Notes under the pieces: generated by a model
The model's database searches: none
What the model saw: the letters and a program-made list of their open reading frames with translations, nothing else
What the model was told of the DNA's origin: nothing
Source of the DNA: an uncultured Bacteroidota bacterium
GTDB taxonomy: Bacteria; Bacteroidota; Bacteroidia; Flavobacteriales; Flavobacteriaceae
Direction of reading: 5' to 3'
DNA length: 58,283 bases
Assembly: GCA_902510415.1 (NCBI GenBank)
Contig: CABXBH010000006.1
Coordinates: 1-58,283, forward strand
Program-made: the position numbers and the translations under genes
In this document: piece by piece, positions 40,167 to 48,823 of the stretch
Layout: each line of letters begins with the position of its first letter
Position numbering within the stretch: position 1 is the first letter of the stretch

Positions 40167-41173
40167 TGAATAGTTTTATTGAAATAAGCGATATTAAAAA
40201 AGCTTGTGAGACCCTTAAAAAGGTTGTCATTAATTCTCCTTTTCAAAAGATTTCAAGTTATTCAAATATCTATAAGTCAAATATTTTTTTTAAAAGGGAA
40301 GACTTACAAAATGTAAGATCTTTTAAAATTAGGGGTGCTTTTAATAAAATATCAGCATTAGATAAAAATCAAACTAAAAATGGTATAGTTTGTGCCAGTG
40401 TAGGTAATCATGCTCAAGGTTTCGCCGTTAGCTGTAGCACTTTAGGATACAAGGGAATAGTTTTTATGCCAACATCAACCCCAAATCAAAAAATTCAACA
40501 AGTAAAAAAGTTTGGAAAAAATAATATTGAAGTTGTTCTTTTTGGTGAAAATTTCACACAAGCTTATGAGAAAGCTTTAGAAGAATGCAAAAAATACAAT
40601 AAGATTTTTATTCATCCATTTGACGATAAAAAAGTTATAACTGGTCAGGCCACTGTTTTTTATGAAATTTTAAATCAATCTAAATTTACCCTTGACTATC
40701 TTTTTATTCCAATTGGTGGAGGCGGATTAATTTCAGGAGCCATAAATGTTTTTAAACAATTAAGTCCAACTACAAAAATTATTGGTATTGAACCTATGGG
40801 AGCTCCTTCAATGTCTAAATCAATTAAGTATAATAAACTAATTACACTTGATAAAATTGATGGGTTTGTTGATGGAGTAGCTGTTAAGAAGGTTGGCAAT
40901 TTAAGTTTTGATTATTGCAAAAAATTTCTAGATGATATTGTAATATTAGAAGAAAATGAAATTTGTAATTCGATATTGGAATTACTAGATTATGAAAATA
41001 TAATAGCTGAACCTGCCGGCGCAATGTCAAGTGCTTCGTTAAGACATTATAAGAATGAAATTATTGGAAAAAATGTTGGGTGTTTAATATGTGGGGGAAA
41101 TAATGACAATTCTAGAATGCCAGAAATTAAAAAAAGAGCTAATAATTGGAAAATTAATAATCCAAACTACTAA
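40166..41173 (+). CDS. ilvA: Threonine dehydratase lacking the C-terminal regulatory domain
   Basis: PLP enzyme that makes 2-oxobutyrate from threonine for isoleucine synthesis. The catalytic Lys54 is in RSFKIRGAFN, the PLP-phosphate loop in PIGGGGLISGA, and the C-terminal GGNND motif is followed by SRMPEIKKRANNW and the stop. The usual biosynthetic IlvA of this phylum continues for about 80 residues of ACT-like regulatory domain; here the chain stops at 335 residues. The start is GTG, sharing a base with the ilvC stop. The 3' end overlaps the convergent GT90 gene by 20 bases. The operon context argues for a biosynthetic role despite the short, catabolic-like form. Confidence 0.92.
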   Translation: MNSFIEISDIKKACETLKKVVINSPFQKISSYSNIYKSNIFFKREDLQNVRSFKIRGAFNKISALDKNQTKNGIVCASVGNHAQGFAVSCSTLGYKGIVFMPTSTPNQKIQQVKKFGKNNIEVVLFGENFTQAYEKALEECKKYNKIFIHPFDDKKVITGQATVFYEILNQSKFTLDYLFIPIGGGGLISGAINVFKQLSPTTKIIGIEPMGAPSMSKSIKYNKLITLDKIDGFVDGVAVKKVGNLSFDYCKKFLDDIVILEENEICNSILELLDYENIIAEPAGAMSSASLRHYKNEIIGKNVGCLICGGNNDNSRMPEIKKRANNWKINNPNY

Positions 41174-42134
41174 TTTTCTTTTTCTGATTTGTAAAGTGAA
41201 AATATTTTTCTAAAACTAATAAAGAAATTAAATTTTCTCTTTTTTTGTTTTTGAATTGTAGAACATATTCATTTGCATTTTTAATTATTTCATTACATTT
41301 TTTCGTATTTTTTATGAAATGATTCAATTTAGTTTCAAGATTTGAATAATCTTCTTTAATCTCAATATAATGATAATCGGGAATTAGCCTATTTTCCATA
41401 AACCATGATTCAATTTTGGGTTTAGGCATTACAGCAATAGATTTTGATGACATTACCCATTTTAGATTTGTTGCAACATCTACTCCTTCTACACACATTA
41501 TAAATTTATATTTCAAATGATCTTCAATTGAAATTTTATTTTTTAACCATTTGGGATAAGGCGTGTTTTTGTTTATAGCTCCTAGATTACATAAAGGATG
41601 ATTAAAGTAAATTTTAAAAAATTCAATTCTTTTTTTATGTTTTAGAGAAATTGCCGATCTACCAATTAATTTGTTCTTTTTAGTTTCAAATTTATTTTTA
41701 TCATTAGTAAATGTAAAATGACGAATTTTATTTAGTTTAAGCAGAATCGAATTTTGGTTATTATTGTTAATTGGTCTACTTTTTACAATTGAGGGTAACT
41801 GAGGGACGTGAACAATGTCTCCAAACAACATATTTAATTTCAATTTTTTATCATAAAATCTTGTGTATTGATTGGTGTCAAAAAAATAGGTTCTATGAAA
41901 ATTTTTAATTTTAAATTCTTTTAATTGATTAGTTTCAGCAGGAAGCTCCTGGTAATTTTTAAGTTTATTGTAATAATTCACTCTGTCTTTAATATAAAGA
42001 ATTTCATAATTTTTAAGTGAATTAAGTATTTTTCTTAATCTGTTCCTAAAAAGGAAATCTGGAAGAATTAAACTCAGGTAATTTAACAAATAGTACTTCT
42101 GTTTATTATTACGATGTTTAAACTTTGATAGCAT
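41154..42134 (-). CDS. Glycosyltransferase family 90 (CAP10/LpsA-like)
   Basis: A 326-residue cytoplasmic protein resembling the GT90 family, which includes LPS core and capsule transferases such as LpsA and fungal CAP10. Diagnostic stretches are NKFETKKNKLIGRSAIS, in part KKNKLIGRSA, where family members have a W/GRG patch, and KYKFIMCVEGVDVATNLKWV, where EG-D-A-NLKW is the family signature near residue 215-230, followed by KSIAVMPKPKIESWF. It is isolated from other envelope genes. It overlaps the 3' end of ilvA by 20 bases on the opposite strand and diverges from the aldehyde dehydrogenase gene. Confidence 0.82.
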   Translation of the reverse strand: MLSKFKHRNNKQKYYLLNYLSLILPDFLFRNRLRKILNSLKNYEILYIKDRVNYYNKLKNYQELPAETNQLKEFKIKNFHRTYFFDTNQYTRFYDKKLKLNMLFGDIVHVPQLPSIVKSRPINNNNQNSILLKLNKIRHFTFTNDKNKFETKKNKLIGRSAISLKHKKRIEFFKIYFNHPLCNLGAINKNTPYPKWLKNKISIEDHLKYKFIMCVEGVDVATNLKWVMSSKSIAVMPKPKIESWFMENRLIPDYHYIEIKEDYSNLETKLNHFIKNTKKCNEIIKNANEYVLQFKNKKRENLISLLVLEKYFHFTNQKKKISSLDY

Positions 42135-42216
42135 TTAGGTTTAATAAAATTTGATTATCAAACTTAGTAATTTATTTTTTTGGAATGGAAGTTGATAGGT
42201 TTTAAGTTTAAATGAT

Positions 42217-43809
42217 ATGAAATATAAATTTAAGCCAGTTCCTTCTGAATTTGAGATAATTGATAAAGTTAAACAAGCTAGTTATCTAGTTAACGGTAAT
42301 CTTATCAAATGGGATGGAGATTTTTCATCAGTTTACTCAACAATTTCATCTACAAATGATTATAAACCTACCTTACTTGGTCAGATTCCAGATTTAGGAA
42401 AAGATCAAGCTTTAGAGGCCCTTGACTCCGCATGTAATGCATTTGATAAGGGAAAAGGACTTTGGCCCACAATGAAGGTTATAGACAGAATAAAAGCGAT
42501 GGAAAATTTTGTTGAAGAAATGAAACAAAAAAGAAAAATTGTTGTCAAACTTTTAATGTGGGAGATTGGAAAAAATTATAATGATTCGTTAAAAGAATTT
42601 GATAGAACGGTAGATTACATTTATGATACTATAGAAGCATATAAGCAAATTGATAGAGACTCAGCTAAATTCCAAAAACATAGTGGAATTAATGCGCACA
42701 TAAGAAGAGGGCCTTTGGGAGTTGTTTTATGTTTAGGACCATATAATTATCCGTTAAATGAAACTTTTTGTTTGTTAATTCCCGCTTTAATTATGGGGAA
42801 TACAGTGATATTTAAACCTGCTAAACATGGAGTCTTATTAATATCTCCTTTGATGGAAGCTTTTCAAAAACATTTCCCTCCAGGTGTTGTAAATATTTTA
42901 TTCGGTCGGGGTCGAGTTTTAGCAACCCCAATAATGGAATCTGGTAAAGTAAATGTTTTAGCTTTGATAGGGCATAGCTCTTCTGCAAATTCATTACAAG
43001 AATCACATCCTAAGAAGAATAGATTAAGATTGGTTTTAGGATTAGAAGCAAAAAATCCTGCTATTATCCTACCTGATGCAGACTTAGATTTAACCATAAA
43101 GGAATGTATAAATGGCACACTATCCTATAATGGGCAAAGATGTACTGCATTAAAAATATTATATGTTCATGAAGACATAAAAAATCAGTTTATGGAAAGA
43201 TTTTCTAAGGCTGTAGATAATTTAAAATTTGGTAATCCATGGGAGGATAATGTTAAATTAACTCCATTACCTGAGCCAAATAAGCCTGAATATTTAAAAT
43301 CATTAATTGCAGATGCAACTGAAAAAGGTGCCAAAATAATAAATCCAAAGGGTGGTATCTCATGTGAAAACTATGTTTATCCAGCAGTTTTATATCCAGT
43401 TTCAAAAAACATGAATGTGTATAAAGAAGAACAATTTGGACCCATAATACCAATAATTTCATTTAAGAATATTAATGAGCCACTTGATGATATGGCTGAA
43501 TCAAACTATGGTCAGCAGGTAAGTATTTTCGGAAAGGAGACTAAAAAACTTGGACCACTCATAGATATATTAGTGAATCTTGTTTGCAGAGTTAATATTA
43601 ATAGTTCATGCCAAAGAGGACCTGATATTTATCCATTTACCGGAAGAAAAGATTCTGCTTTTAGTACGTTGAGTGTACATGATGCACTGAGGTCTTTTTC
43701 AATTAGAACATTTGTTGCTTCCAAAGATAATAGAGATAATAATAAAATAATTAAAGAATTACTAGACTCTAACAATTCCAACTTTTTATCAACAGATTAT
43801 ATTCTTTAA
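42217..43809 (+). CDS. Aldehyde dehydrogenase, GapN-like (NADP-dependent glyceraldehyde-3-phosphate dehydrogenase)
   Basis: ALDH-superfamily enzyme of 530 residues. Catalytic residues are intact: Asn177 in GPYNYPLNE, Glu277 in [12 protein letters not shown] and Cys309 in [10 protein letters not shown]. The C-terminal [20 protein letters not shown] region, in part [14 protein letters not shown], resembles non-phosphorylating GapN, which oxidises glyceraldehyde 3-phosphate to 3-phosphoglycerate and yields NADPH without ATP. I call it GapN-like because broad ALDHs share most motifs. It stands alone: divergent from the GT90 gene and separated from pheA by a promoter and attenuator. Confidence 0.8.
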   Translation: MKYKFKPVPSEFEIIDKVKQASYLVNGNLIKWDGDFSSVYSTISSTNDYKPTLLGQIPDLGKDQALEALDSACNAFDKGKGLWPTMKVIDRIKAMENFVEEMKQKRKIVVKLLMWEIGKNYNDSLKEFDRTVDYIYDTIEAYKQIDRDSAKFQKHSGINAHIRRGPLGVVLCLGPYNYPLNETFCLLIPALIMGNTVIFKPAKHGVLLISPLMEAFQKHFPPGVVNILFGRGRVLATPIMESGKVNVLALIGHSSSANSLQESHPKKNRLRLVLGLEAKNPAIILPDADLDLTIKECINGTLSYNGQRCTALKILYVHEDIKNQFMERFSKAVDNLKFGNPWEDNVKLTPLPEPNKPEYLKSLIADATEKGAKIINPKGGISCENYVYPAVLYPVSKNMNVYKEEQFGPIIPIISFKNINEPLDDMAESNYGQQVSIFGKETKKLGPLIDILVNLVCRVNINSSCQRGPDIYPFTGRKDSAFSTLSVHDALRSFSIRTFVASKDNRDNNKIIKELLDSNNSNFLSTDYIL

Positions 43810-43845
43810 TCAAATCTTCTTTTTTTTAATAAATATTATTTACAT

Positions 43846-43853
43846 TAGATTTG
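43846..43853 (+). promoter_or_regulatory. Predicted -7 element of the aromatic amino acid operon
   Basis: TAGATTTG matches TAnnTTTG exactly. It lies 12 bases before the Phe/Tyr-rich leader ATG, so the transcript would begin just ahead of the leader peptide, as attenuation needs. Confidence 0.55.
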
Positions 43854-43865
43854 AATATTTAGATA

Positions 43866-43925
43866 ATGAATTTATTTAGACACAACTTTACCTTTTATTA
43901 CTTCTTTTATTTTAAAAGGATATAG
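43866..43925 (+). CDS. Phe/Tyr-rich leader peptide of the pheA operon
   Basis: A 19-residue reading frame encodes MNLFRHNFTFYYFFYFKRI and ends in TAG (43923-43925). Nine of 19 residues are Phe (6) or Tyr (3), including a run FYYFFYF. It follows a consensus -7 element and precedes a terminator placed directly before the first gene of Phe/Tyr synthesis. This is the classic layout of transcription attenuation: ribosome stalling at Phe or Tyr codons under starvation would let the antiterminator form and the operon be read. The peptide itself needs no further function. Confidence 0.88.
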   Translation: MNLFRHNFTFYYFFYFKRI

Positions 43926-43965
43926 AGGCTATTGTTTTTAAATAATATAAATTAAATATGGTCTC
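43925..43965 (+). promoter_or_regulatory. Antiterminator pairing of the Phe/Tyr attenuator
   Basis: GAGGCTAT (43925-43932), which begins on the last base of the leader stop codon, can pair over 8 positions (two G-U) with ATGGTCTC (43958-43965), the 5' arm of the terminator. A ribosome that reaches the stop codon would cover the first strand and allow termination. A ribosome stalled upstream on Phe/Tyr codons would leave it free. Confidence 0.65.
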
Positions 43966-43987
43966 GAAATTTCGAGACTTTTTTTTT
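43961..43987 (+). terminator. Attenuator terminator immediately before pheA
   Basis: GTCTCGAAATTTCGAGAC (43961-43978) is a perfect inverted repeat followed by nine T (43979-43987). The pheA ATG begins at 43988, so the hairpin occupies what would be the ribosome approach region. Confidence 0.93.
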
Positions 43988-44815
43988 ATGAAAAAAAATA
44001 TAGGCATACAAGGAATAAAAGGGTCATTTCATCACATAGTTGCTAATAACTTTTTTGGACAGGAAATTAATTTATGTGAATTTTTATCTTTTGAAGATAT
44101 GATATCTAATCTTAATGATAATAAAATTGAATATGCAGTAATGGCAATTGAGAATTCAACAGCGGGCTCAATTATTCCAAATTATGCACTTATTGACGAA
44201 TACGAGGTTAGTATAGTTGGTGAATATTATTTGCAAATAACACATAATTTAATGGCTTTAAAAGGGCAAGAATTAAAAGATATTAAAGAAGTTCAATCGC
44301 ATCCAATGGCACTTCTTCAATGCAGAGATTTTTTCAAAAAAAAAACTGACATTAAATTAATTGAAGAAAAAGATACTGCCCAAATAGCAAAAAAAATTAT
44401 TGAAAATAATTTAACGGGCTTAGCTGCCATTGCAAGTAATCTTGCTTCAGAAATATATGACCTAGAAATTATTCAACATGATATTCAAACTATAAAAGAA
44501 AATCAGACAAGATTTGTAATTCTTCAAAACCAAGAATTATCTGATAGTAAAATAATTAATAAGGCTTCATTGAAGTTTGAATTAGATCATAAAAGAGGAA
44601 GTTTAGCTACAATTTTAAATGTAATAAGCGATTGTAAATTAAATCTTACTAAAATACAATCAATGCCAAAAATCAAAACTCCATGGAGATATTCTTTTTT
44701 TGTAGATATAACATTTGAGGATATTAAAGATTATCTAAAAGCTAAATCAATTATTATGATTATGGCAAAAGAATTTAAAGTTTTAGGAGAATACAATAAC
44801 TCAAAAGATGATTAA
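43988..44815 (+). CDS. pheA: Prephenate dehydratase
   Basis: Converts prephenate to phenylpyruvate in phenylalanine synthesis. The 275-residue protein has the periplasmic-binding-like catalytic fold (IGIQGIKGSFHH, MAIENSTAGSI), the catalytic TRF motif in NQTRFVIL and a C-terminal ACT domain starting RGSLATILNVI. The Phe-binding ESRP motif of other phyla reads QSMP here, a variation I believe is normal in Bacteroidota. No chorismate mutase domain is present; that activity is fused to DAHP synthase two genes on. The frame is open from an ATG at 43958, but that lies inside the terminator, so 43988 is the start. The end overlaps the aminotransferase by 8 bases. Confidence 0.95.
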   Translation: MKKNIGIQGIKGSFHHIVANNFFGQEINLCEFLSFEDMISNLNDNKIEYAVMAIENSTAGSIIPNYALIDEYEVSIVGEYYLQITHNLMALKGQELKDIKEVQSHPMALLQCRDFFKKKTDIKLIEEKDTAQIAKKIIENNLTGLAAIASNLASEIYDLEIIQHDIQTIKENQTRFVILQNQELSDSKIINKASLKFELDHKRGSLATILNVISDCKLNLTKIQSMPKIKTPWRYSFFVDITFEDIKDYLKAKSIIMIMAKEFKVLGEYNNSKDD

Positions 44816-45950
44816 ATATTCAAATAGAATAGAAAGAGTAACAGAATATTATTTTTCTTCTAAACTTAGAGAGGTGAAATCAATGATAGATTCTGGAAAA
44901 GACATTATTAACCTAGGAATTGGTAGTCCTGACTTATTACCCCCAAACTCTGTAATTGAAAATCTAAAGGGTGCATTAGATAATAAAAACGCACATAGGT
45001 ATCAGAGTTATAATGGTATTGATATATTCAGAAAAGAAATATCAAATTTTTATAAATTTCACTACAATGTAGGTGTCAATCCTGAATCTGAAATTTTACC
45101 TCTAATAGGTAGTAAAGAAGGAATATTCCATATTTCAATGTCATTTTTGTCAAAATACGACAAAGTATTAATTCCAAATCCGGGATATCCAACTTATTCT
45201 GCTGTAACAAATTTATTGGGTAATGAAATAGTTCATTATGATTTGGTTGAAAAAAATTATTGGCTTCCGGATTTAAATCAATTAGAAAACCTTGATTTAT
45301 CAAATATCAAAATTATGTGGATAAATTACCCACATATGCCAACAGGATCTTGCGCTCCTCTTACATATCTCACTAAATTGGTTGACTTTGCAAGATCTAA
45401 TGACATTCTGTTAGTCAATGACAATCCGTATAGCTTCATATTAAATGACAATCCATTAAGCATAATGAATGTCGAAGGAGCAAAGGAAGTTTGTATTGAA
45501 TTAAGTTCACTTAGTAAAAGTTTTAATATGGCTGGTTGGCGTTTAGGTTTTGCGATTGCAAAATCTGACTTTATTCTAAATATTTTAAAGATTAAAAGTA
45601 ATATCGATTCAGGAATGTTTTTCCCTTTACAAGTTGGAGCAATTTCAGCATTAAGTCAATCTGATGAATGGTTTATTAAATTAAACAAGGAATATTCACA
45701 ACGACGAAAGCTAGTTTGGGAATTGGCTGATAAATTAGAATGTAATTATTCAAAAAATTCGTCAGGAATGTTTGTTTGGGCAAAATATAATTCATCAAAA
45801 AAATCAAAGGAATATGTTGATTATCTTCTTTATGAAAAACAAATATTTGTTGCTCCTGGAAGTATATTTGGTTCAAATGGTGAGGGTTATATAAGACTTT
45901 CCCTTTGCAATAAACAAGATATTATAAAAAAAGCAATCAATAGATTATGA
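44808..45950 (+). CDS. PLP-dependent aminotransferase class I/II (aromatic/aspartate type)
   Basis: Fold-type I aminotransferase of 380 residues with the PLP lysine Lys237 in SLSKSFNMAGWRLG, preceded by the cofactor-binding NYPHMPTG and DNPYSFI segments. Placed between prephenate dehydratase and prephenate dehydrogenase, it probably transaminates phenylpyruvate and 4-hydroxyphenylpyruvate to Phe and Tyr; it could also act on prephenate or be an LL-diaminopimelate-like enzyme. It overlaps pheA by 8 bases and tyrA by 4 (ATGA). Confidence 0.88.
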   Translation: MIKYSNRIERVTEYYFSSKLREVKSMIDSGKDIINLGIGSPDLLPPNSVIENLKGALDNKNAHRYQSYNGIDIFRKEISNFYKFHYNVGVNPESEILPLIGSKEGIFHISMSFLSKYDKVLIPNPGYPTYSAVTNLLGNEIVHYDLVEKNYWLPDLNQLENLDLSNIKIMWINYPHMPTGSCAPLTYLTKLVDFARSNDILLVNDNPYSFILNDNPLSIMNVEGAKEVCIELSSLSKSFNMAGWRLGFAIAKSDFILNILKIKSNIDSGMFFPLQVGAISALSQSDEWFIKLNKEYSQRRKLVWELADKLECNYSKNSSGMFVWAKYNSSKKSKEYVDYLLYEKQIFVAPGSIFGSNGEGYIRLSLCNKQDIIKKAINRL

Positions 45951-46807
45951 TTAAAAAAACATACATTATTGGTGTTGGACTTATAGGTGGTAGTTTTGCT
46001 CTAGAAATTCGTAATATATTTCCCGATTCATCTATTATTGGAATTGATAAATCTGATTATAATATTAATCAAGCAATTGAGTTAAATATAATTGATTACA
46101 AAGCTGAAATAAATCAAATAGAAAACCCAGATGTTATTGTTATTGCAGTTCCAGTAAAATCAATAATCCATCTACTTCCTAAGATTTTAGACACTGTTGA
46201 AAAAGAAACATTAGTCTTGGATTTTGGTTCTACTAAAAAAAGCATTTGTAATGCAGTAAAATTTCATAAAAATAGAGAAAATTTTTTGGCAACTCACCCA
46301 ATTGCTGGAACAGAATTTTCAGGTCCAACGGCAGCCCAAATAGGATTATTTAATAATAAAAATATTATTATTTGTGATAAAAATAAAACAAATAAATCTG
46401 CTTTAAAGTTGGCATTAGAAATTTTTCGGGAAATGAAAATGAAAGTGAGTTATATGGATGCAATTTCGCATGATAAGCATATTGCATATGTTTCTCATTT
46501 GTCTCATTTAAGTTCTTTTATGTTAGGTAAAACGGTAATGGATAAAGAAAAAAATGAAAAAAACATTTTTGATATGGCAGGTAGTGGATTTGAATCTACC
46601 GTTAGACTAGCAAAAAGCTCACCAGAAATGTGGACTGATATTTTTGAGGACAATAAAAATAATGTATTAAAATCGTTGGAGGATTATATGGATAACTTAG
46701 AACAAATAAGACATTTGATTGAAAATGATAATTTTGAAGAAATTGAGTCACAGTTAAAATCAATAAATTATATTAAAACAATTTTAAAGGGAATTAATCA
46801 AATATGA
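45947..46807 (+). CDS. tyrA: Prephenate dehydrogenase
   Basis: NAD(P)-dependent oxidative decarboxylation of prephenate to 4-hydroxyphenylpyruvate, the tyrosine branch. In 286 residues the Rossmann motif is GVGLIGGSFALEI (about 8-20), with LVLDFGSTKKSI and the catalytic His in THPIAGTEFSGP and later DKHIAYVSHLSH. It has no ACT or chorismate mutase domain. It overlaps both neighbours by 4 bases (ATGA), indicating coupled translation. Confidence 0.94.
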   Translation: MIKKTYIIGVGLIGGSFALEIRNIFPDSSIIGIDKSDYNINQAIELNIIDYKAEINQIENPDVIVIAVPVKSIIHLLPKILDTVEKETLVLDFGSTKKSICNAVKFHKNRENFLATHPIAGTEFSGPTAAQIGLFNNKNIIICDKNKTNKSALKLALEIFREMKMKVSYMDAISHDKHIAYVSHLSHLSSFMLGKTVMDKEKNEKNIFDMAGSGFESTVRLAKSSPEMWTDIFEDNKNNVLKSLEDYMDNLEQIRHLIENDNFEEIESQLKSINYIKTILKGINQI

Positions 46808-47889
46808 AAAATAGTAAAAGTTTAAGAAAATGGTTAGATGGCATGAATTTATCTCATCCATTAATTATTGCTGGCCCATGTAGTGCAGAAACTGAAACTC
46901 AAGTTTTAGATATAGCTCATCAGCTTAAAAATTCTGATGCAACTATTTATAGAGCAGGAATATGGAAACCTAGAACAAGACCAGGTAATTTTGAAGGTGT
47001 TGGAGCTTTAGCACTTGAATGGCTAAAAAAGGTTAAAAAAGAAACAGGTATTTTAACTACTACTGAAGTTGCTAATTCAAATCATGTTGAGTTAGCCCTT
47101 AAAAATGATGTAGATATTCTATGGATTGGGGCAAGAACCACCGTTAGCCCATTTATTGTACAAGAAATTGCAGAGTCATTAAGAGGTACTAAAAAAATTG
47201 TTTTGATTAAAAACCCTGTAAACCCTGATTTATCATTGTGGATTGGAGCGATTGAAAGATTTTATTCTTCAAATATTAAAAATATTGGGGCTATACATCG
47301 TGGTTTTTCAACTTATGAAAAAACAAAGTATAGAAATAATCCTGAATGGCAAATTGCAATTGATTTACAAAGAAAACTACCTGATTTACCATTGATTCTT
47401 GACCCATCACATATTGCCGGCAGAAGAGATTTGATATTTGACTTGTGTCAGACGGCGTTAGATTTGAACTATGATGGTCTAATGATTGAATCACATAATG
47501 ATCCTGAAAATGCGTGGAGTGATTCAAAACAACAAATTACACCAGATAATCTTAAAGATTTGACTAAAAAACTTATAATTAGAAAGGTTACGAATGATGA
47601 TGAGGTTTATTTGGATAATTTAGAAAACTTAAGAACACAAATTAATTTACATGATGATCAATTAATCAATATCTTAGGAAATAGAATGAAAGTTGCAGAG
47701 AAGATAGGACTTTTGAAGAAGAAAAATAATGTTGCCGTTCTTCAGTCAAAAAGATGGAATGAAATTTTGGGAAATATGATCCTTGAAGGCGAAGAAAAAA
47801 ATCTTAGTGAAGAGTTTGTTTTAAAAGTTTTTAAAGCAATACATCAAGAATCTATTAATCATCAAGAAAATATCTTAAAAAACAATTAA
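46804..47889 (+). CDS. Bifunctional DAHP synthase / chorismate mutase
   Basis: Residues 1 to about 260 are 3-deoxy-7-phosphoheptulonate synthase of the short class (type I-beta): IIAGPCSAE near 22-30, YRAGIWKPRTRPGNFEG near 53-69, IKNPVNPDLSLW and DPSHIAGRRD. Residues about 265-361 are a class II chorismate mutase (LRTQINLHDDQLINILGNRM, in part DDQLINILGNRM, then KIGLLKKKNNV and RWNEIL). One protein thus provides the entry step of the shikimate pathway and the branch step to prephenate, which feeds both PheA and TyrA in the same operon. In related fusions the mutase domain also mediates feedback by prephenate. Confidence 0.95.
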   Translation: MKNSKSLRKWLDGMNLSHPLIIAGPCSAETETQVLDIAHQLKNSDATIYRAGIWKPRTRPGNFEGVGALALEWLKKVKKETGILTTTEVANSNHVELALKNDVDILWIGARTTVSPFIVQEIAESLRGTKKIVLIKNPVNPDLSLWIGAIERFYSSNIKNIGAIHRGFSTYEKTKYRNNPEWQIAIDLQRKLPDLPLILDPSHIAGRRDLIFDLCQTALDLNYDGLMIESHNDPENAWSDSKQQITPDNLKDLTKKLIIRKVTNDDEVYLDNLENLRTQINLHDDQLINILGNRMKVAEKIGLLKKKNNVAVLQSKRWNEILGNMILEGEEKNLSEEFVLKVFKAIHQESINHQENILKNN

Positions 47890-47892
47890 TAT

Positions 47893-48822
47893 TTGAGAGG
47901 ATTAGTATACAAATCAACAGGGTCATGGTACTTAGTAAAATCTGAGGAAGGTGTCATGTATGATTGTAAGATAAAAGGTAAGTTAAGACTGGAAAATATT
48001 AATAGTACAAATCCTGTGGTTGTAGGAGATATTGTGGACTTTATTACAGAAAATCAAGATGCAAAAGAAATTGGATTGATAGAAAACATTCATACAAGAA
48101 AAAATTATATCCTAAGAAAATCTGTAAACTTATCTAAACAAACACATATTCTGGCTTCCAATATTGATATATCTTTAATTGTTATCACTCTTAAAAATCC
48201 TATAACTACTACAAGTTTTATAGATAGATTTTTGATTAGTGCTGAGGCATATTCTATAAAACCATTATTAATATTCAATAAATTTGATATTTATAATGAA
48301 GAAGAAGAGGAAACTTTAAATAAATTAATAAGTATTTATAAGAATATTGGTTATGATTGTATTATTACATCAACATTAAAGAAAACTGGAATTGAAGAGT
48401 TAAAAGAAAAAATACAGAATAAAATAATAATGCTTGGAGGCCATTCAGGAGTTGGTAAAACCTCATTAATAAATGCTATTGACGGAACCTTAAAACTTAA
48501 AGTTGGAGATATCTCTAATCAACATTTACAAGGTAAACATACCACTACTTATGCTGAACTTTTTGATTTAGAAAATAATATTAGACTTATTGATACACCT
48601 GGAATTAAAGGTTTTGGCTTGGTTAATTTTAATAAACAAGAAATTGGAGATTTTTTCCCTGAATTTTTAAGGGAAAAATCAAAATGCAAGTTTAATAATT
48701 GTCTTCATTTAAATGAACCAAATTGTTCTGTTAAAAATAAAGTTGCATCTAATCAGATTTCTAAATCAAGATATGAAAGCTATATTCAAATATTGGAAGA
48801 TGATAATTTAAAGCATAGATAG
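47893..48822 (+). CDS. rsgA: Ribosome small-subunit-dependent GTPase A
   Basis: Circularly permuted GTPase that acts in late 30S assembly. In 309 residues: an N-terminal OB fold (GLVYKSTGSWYLVKSEEG), then G4 NKFD, G1 GHSGVGKT (184-190 region), G3 DTPG, and a C-terminal zinc site with Cys in CKFNNCLHLNEPNC. The start is TTG at 47893, chosen because it gives the usual short N-terminus. It lies 3 bases after the aromatic operon's DAHP synthase gene and is probably co-transcribed with it. Confidence 0.95.
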   Translation: MRGLVYKSTGSWYLVKSEEGVMYDCKIKGKLRLENINSTNPVVVGDIVDFITENQDAKEIGLIENIHTRKNYILRKSVNLSKQTHILASNIDISLIVITLKNPITTTSFIDRFLISAEAYSIKPLLIFNKFDIYNEEEEETLNKLISIYKNIGYDCIITSTLKKTGIEELKEKIQNKIIMLGGHSGVGKTSLINAIDGTLKLKVGDISNQHLQGKHTTTYAELFDLENNIRLIDTPGIKGFGLVNFNKQEIGDFFPEFLREKSKCKFNNCLHLNEPNCSVKNKVASNQISKSRYESYIQILEDDNLKHR

Positions 48823-48823
48823 A

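Noticed and set aside
43958-43987. Upstream in-frame ATG of pheA
   Set aside because: It lies in the terminator/antiterminator sequence and would add ten residues that the family lacks; the ATG at 43988 fits.
45076-45303. Minus-strand reading frame within the aminotransferase gene
   Set aside because: It is fully nested in a conserved enzyme gene, with no independent support.
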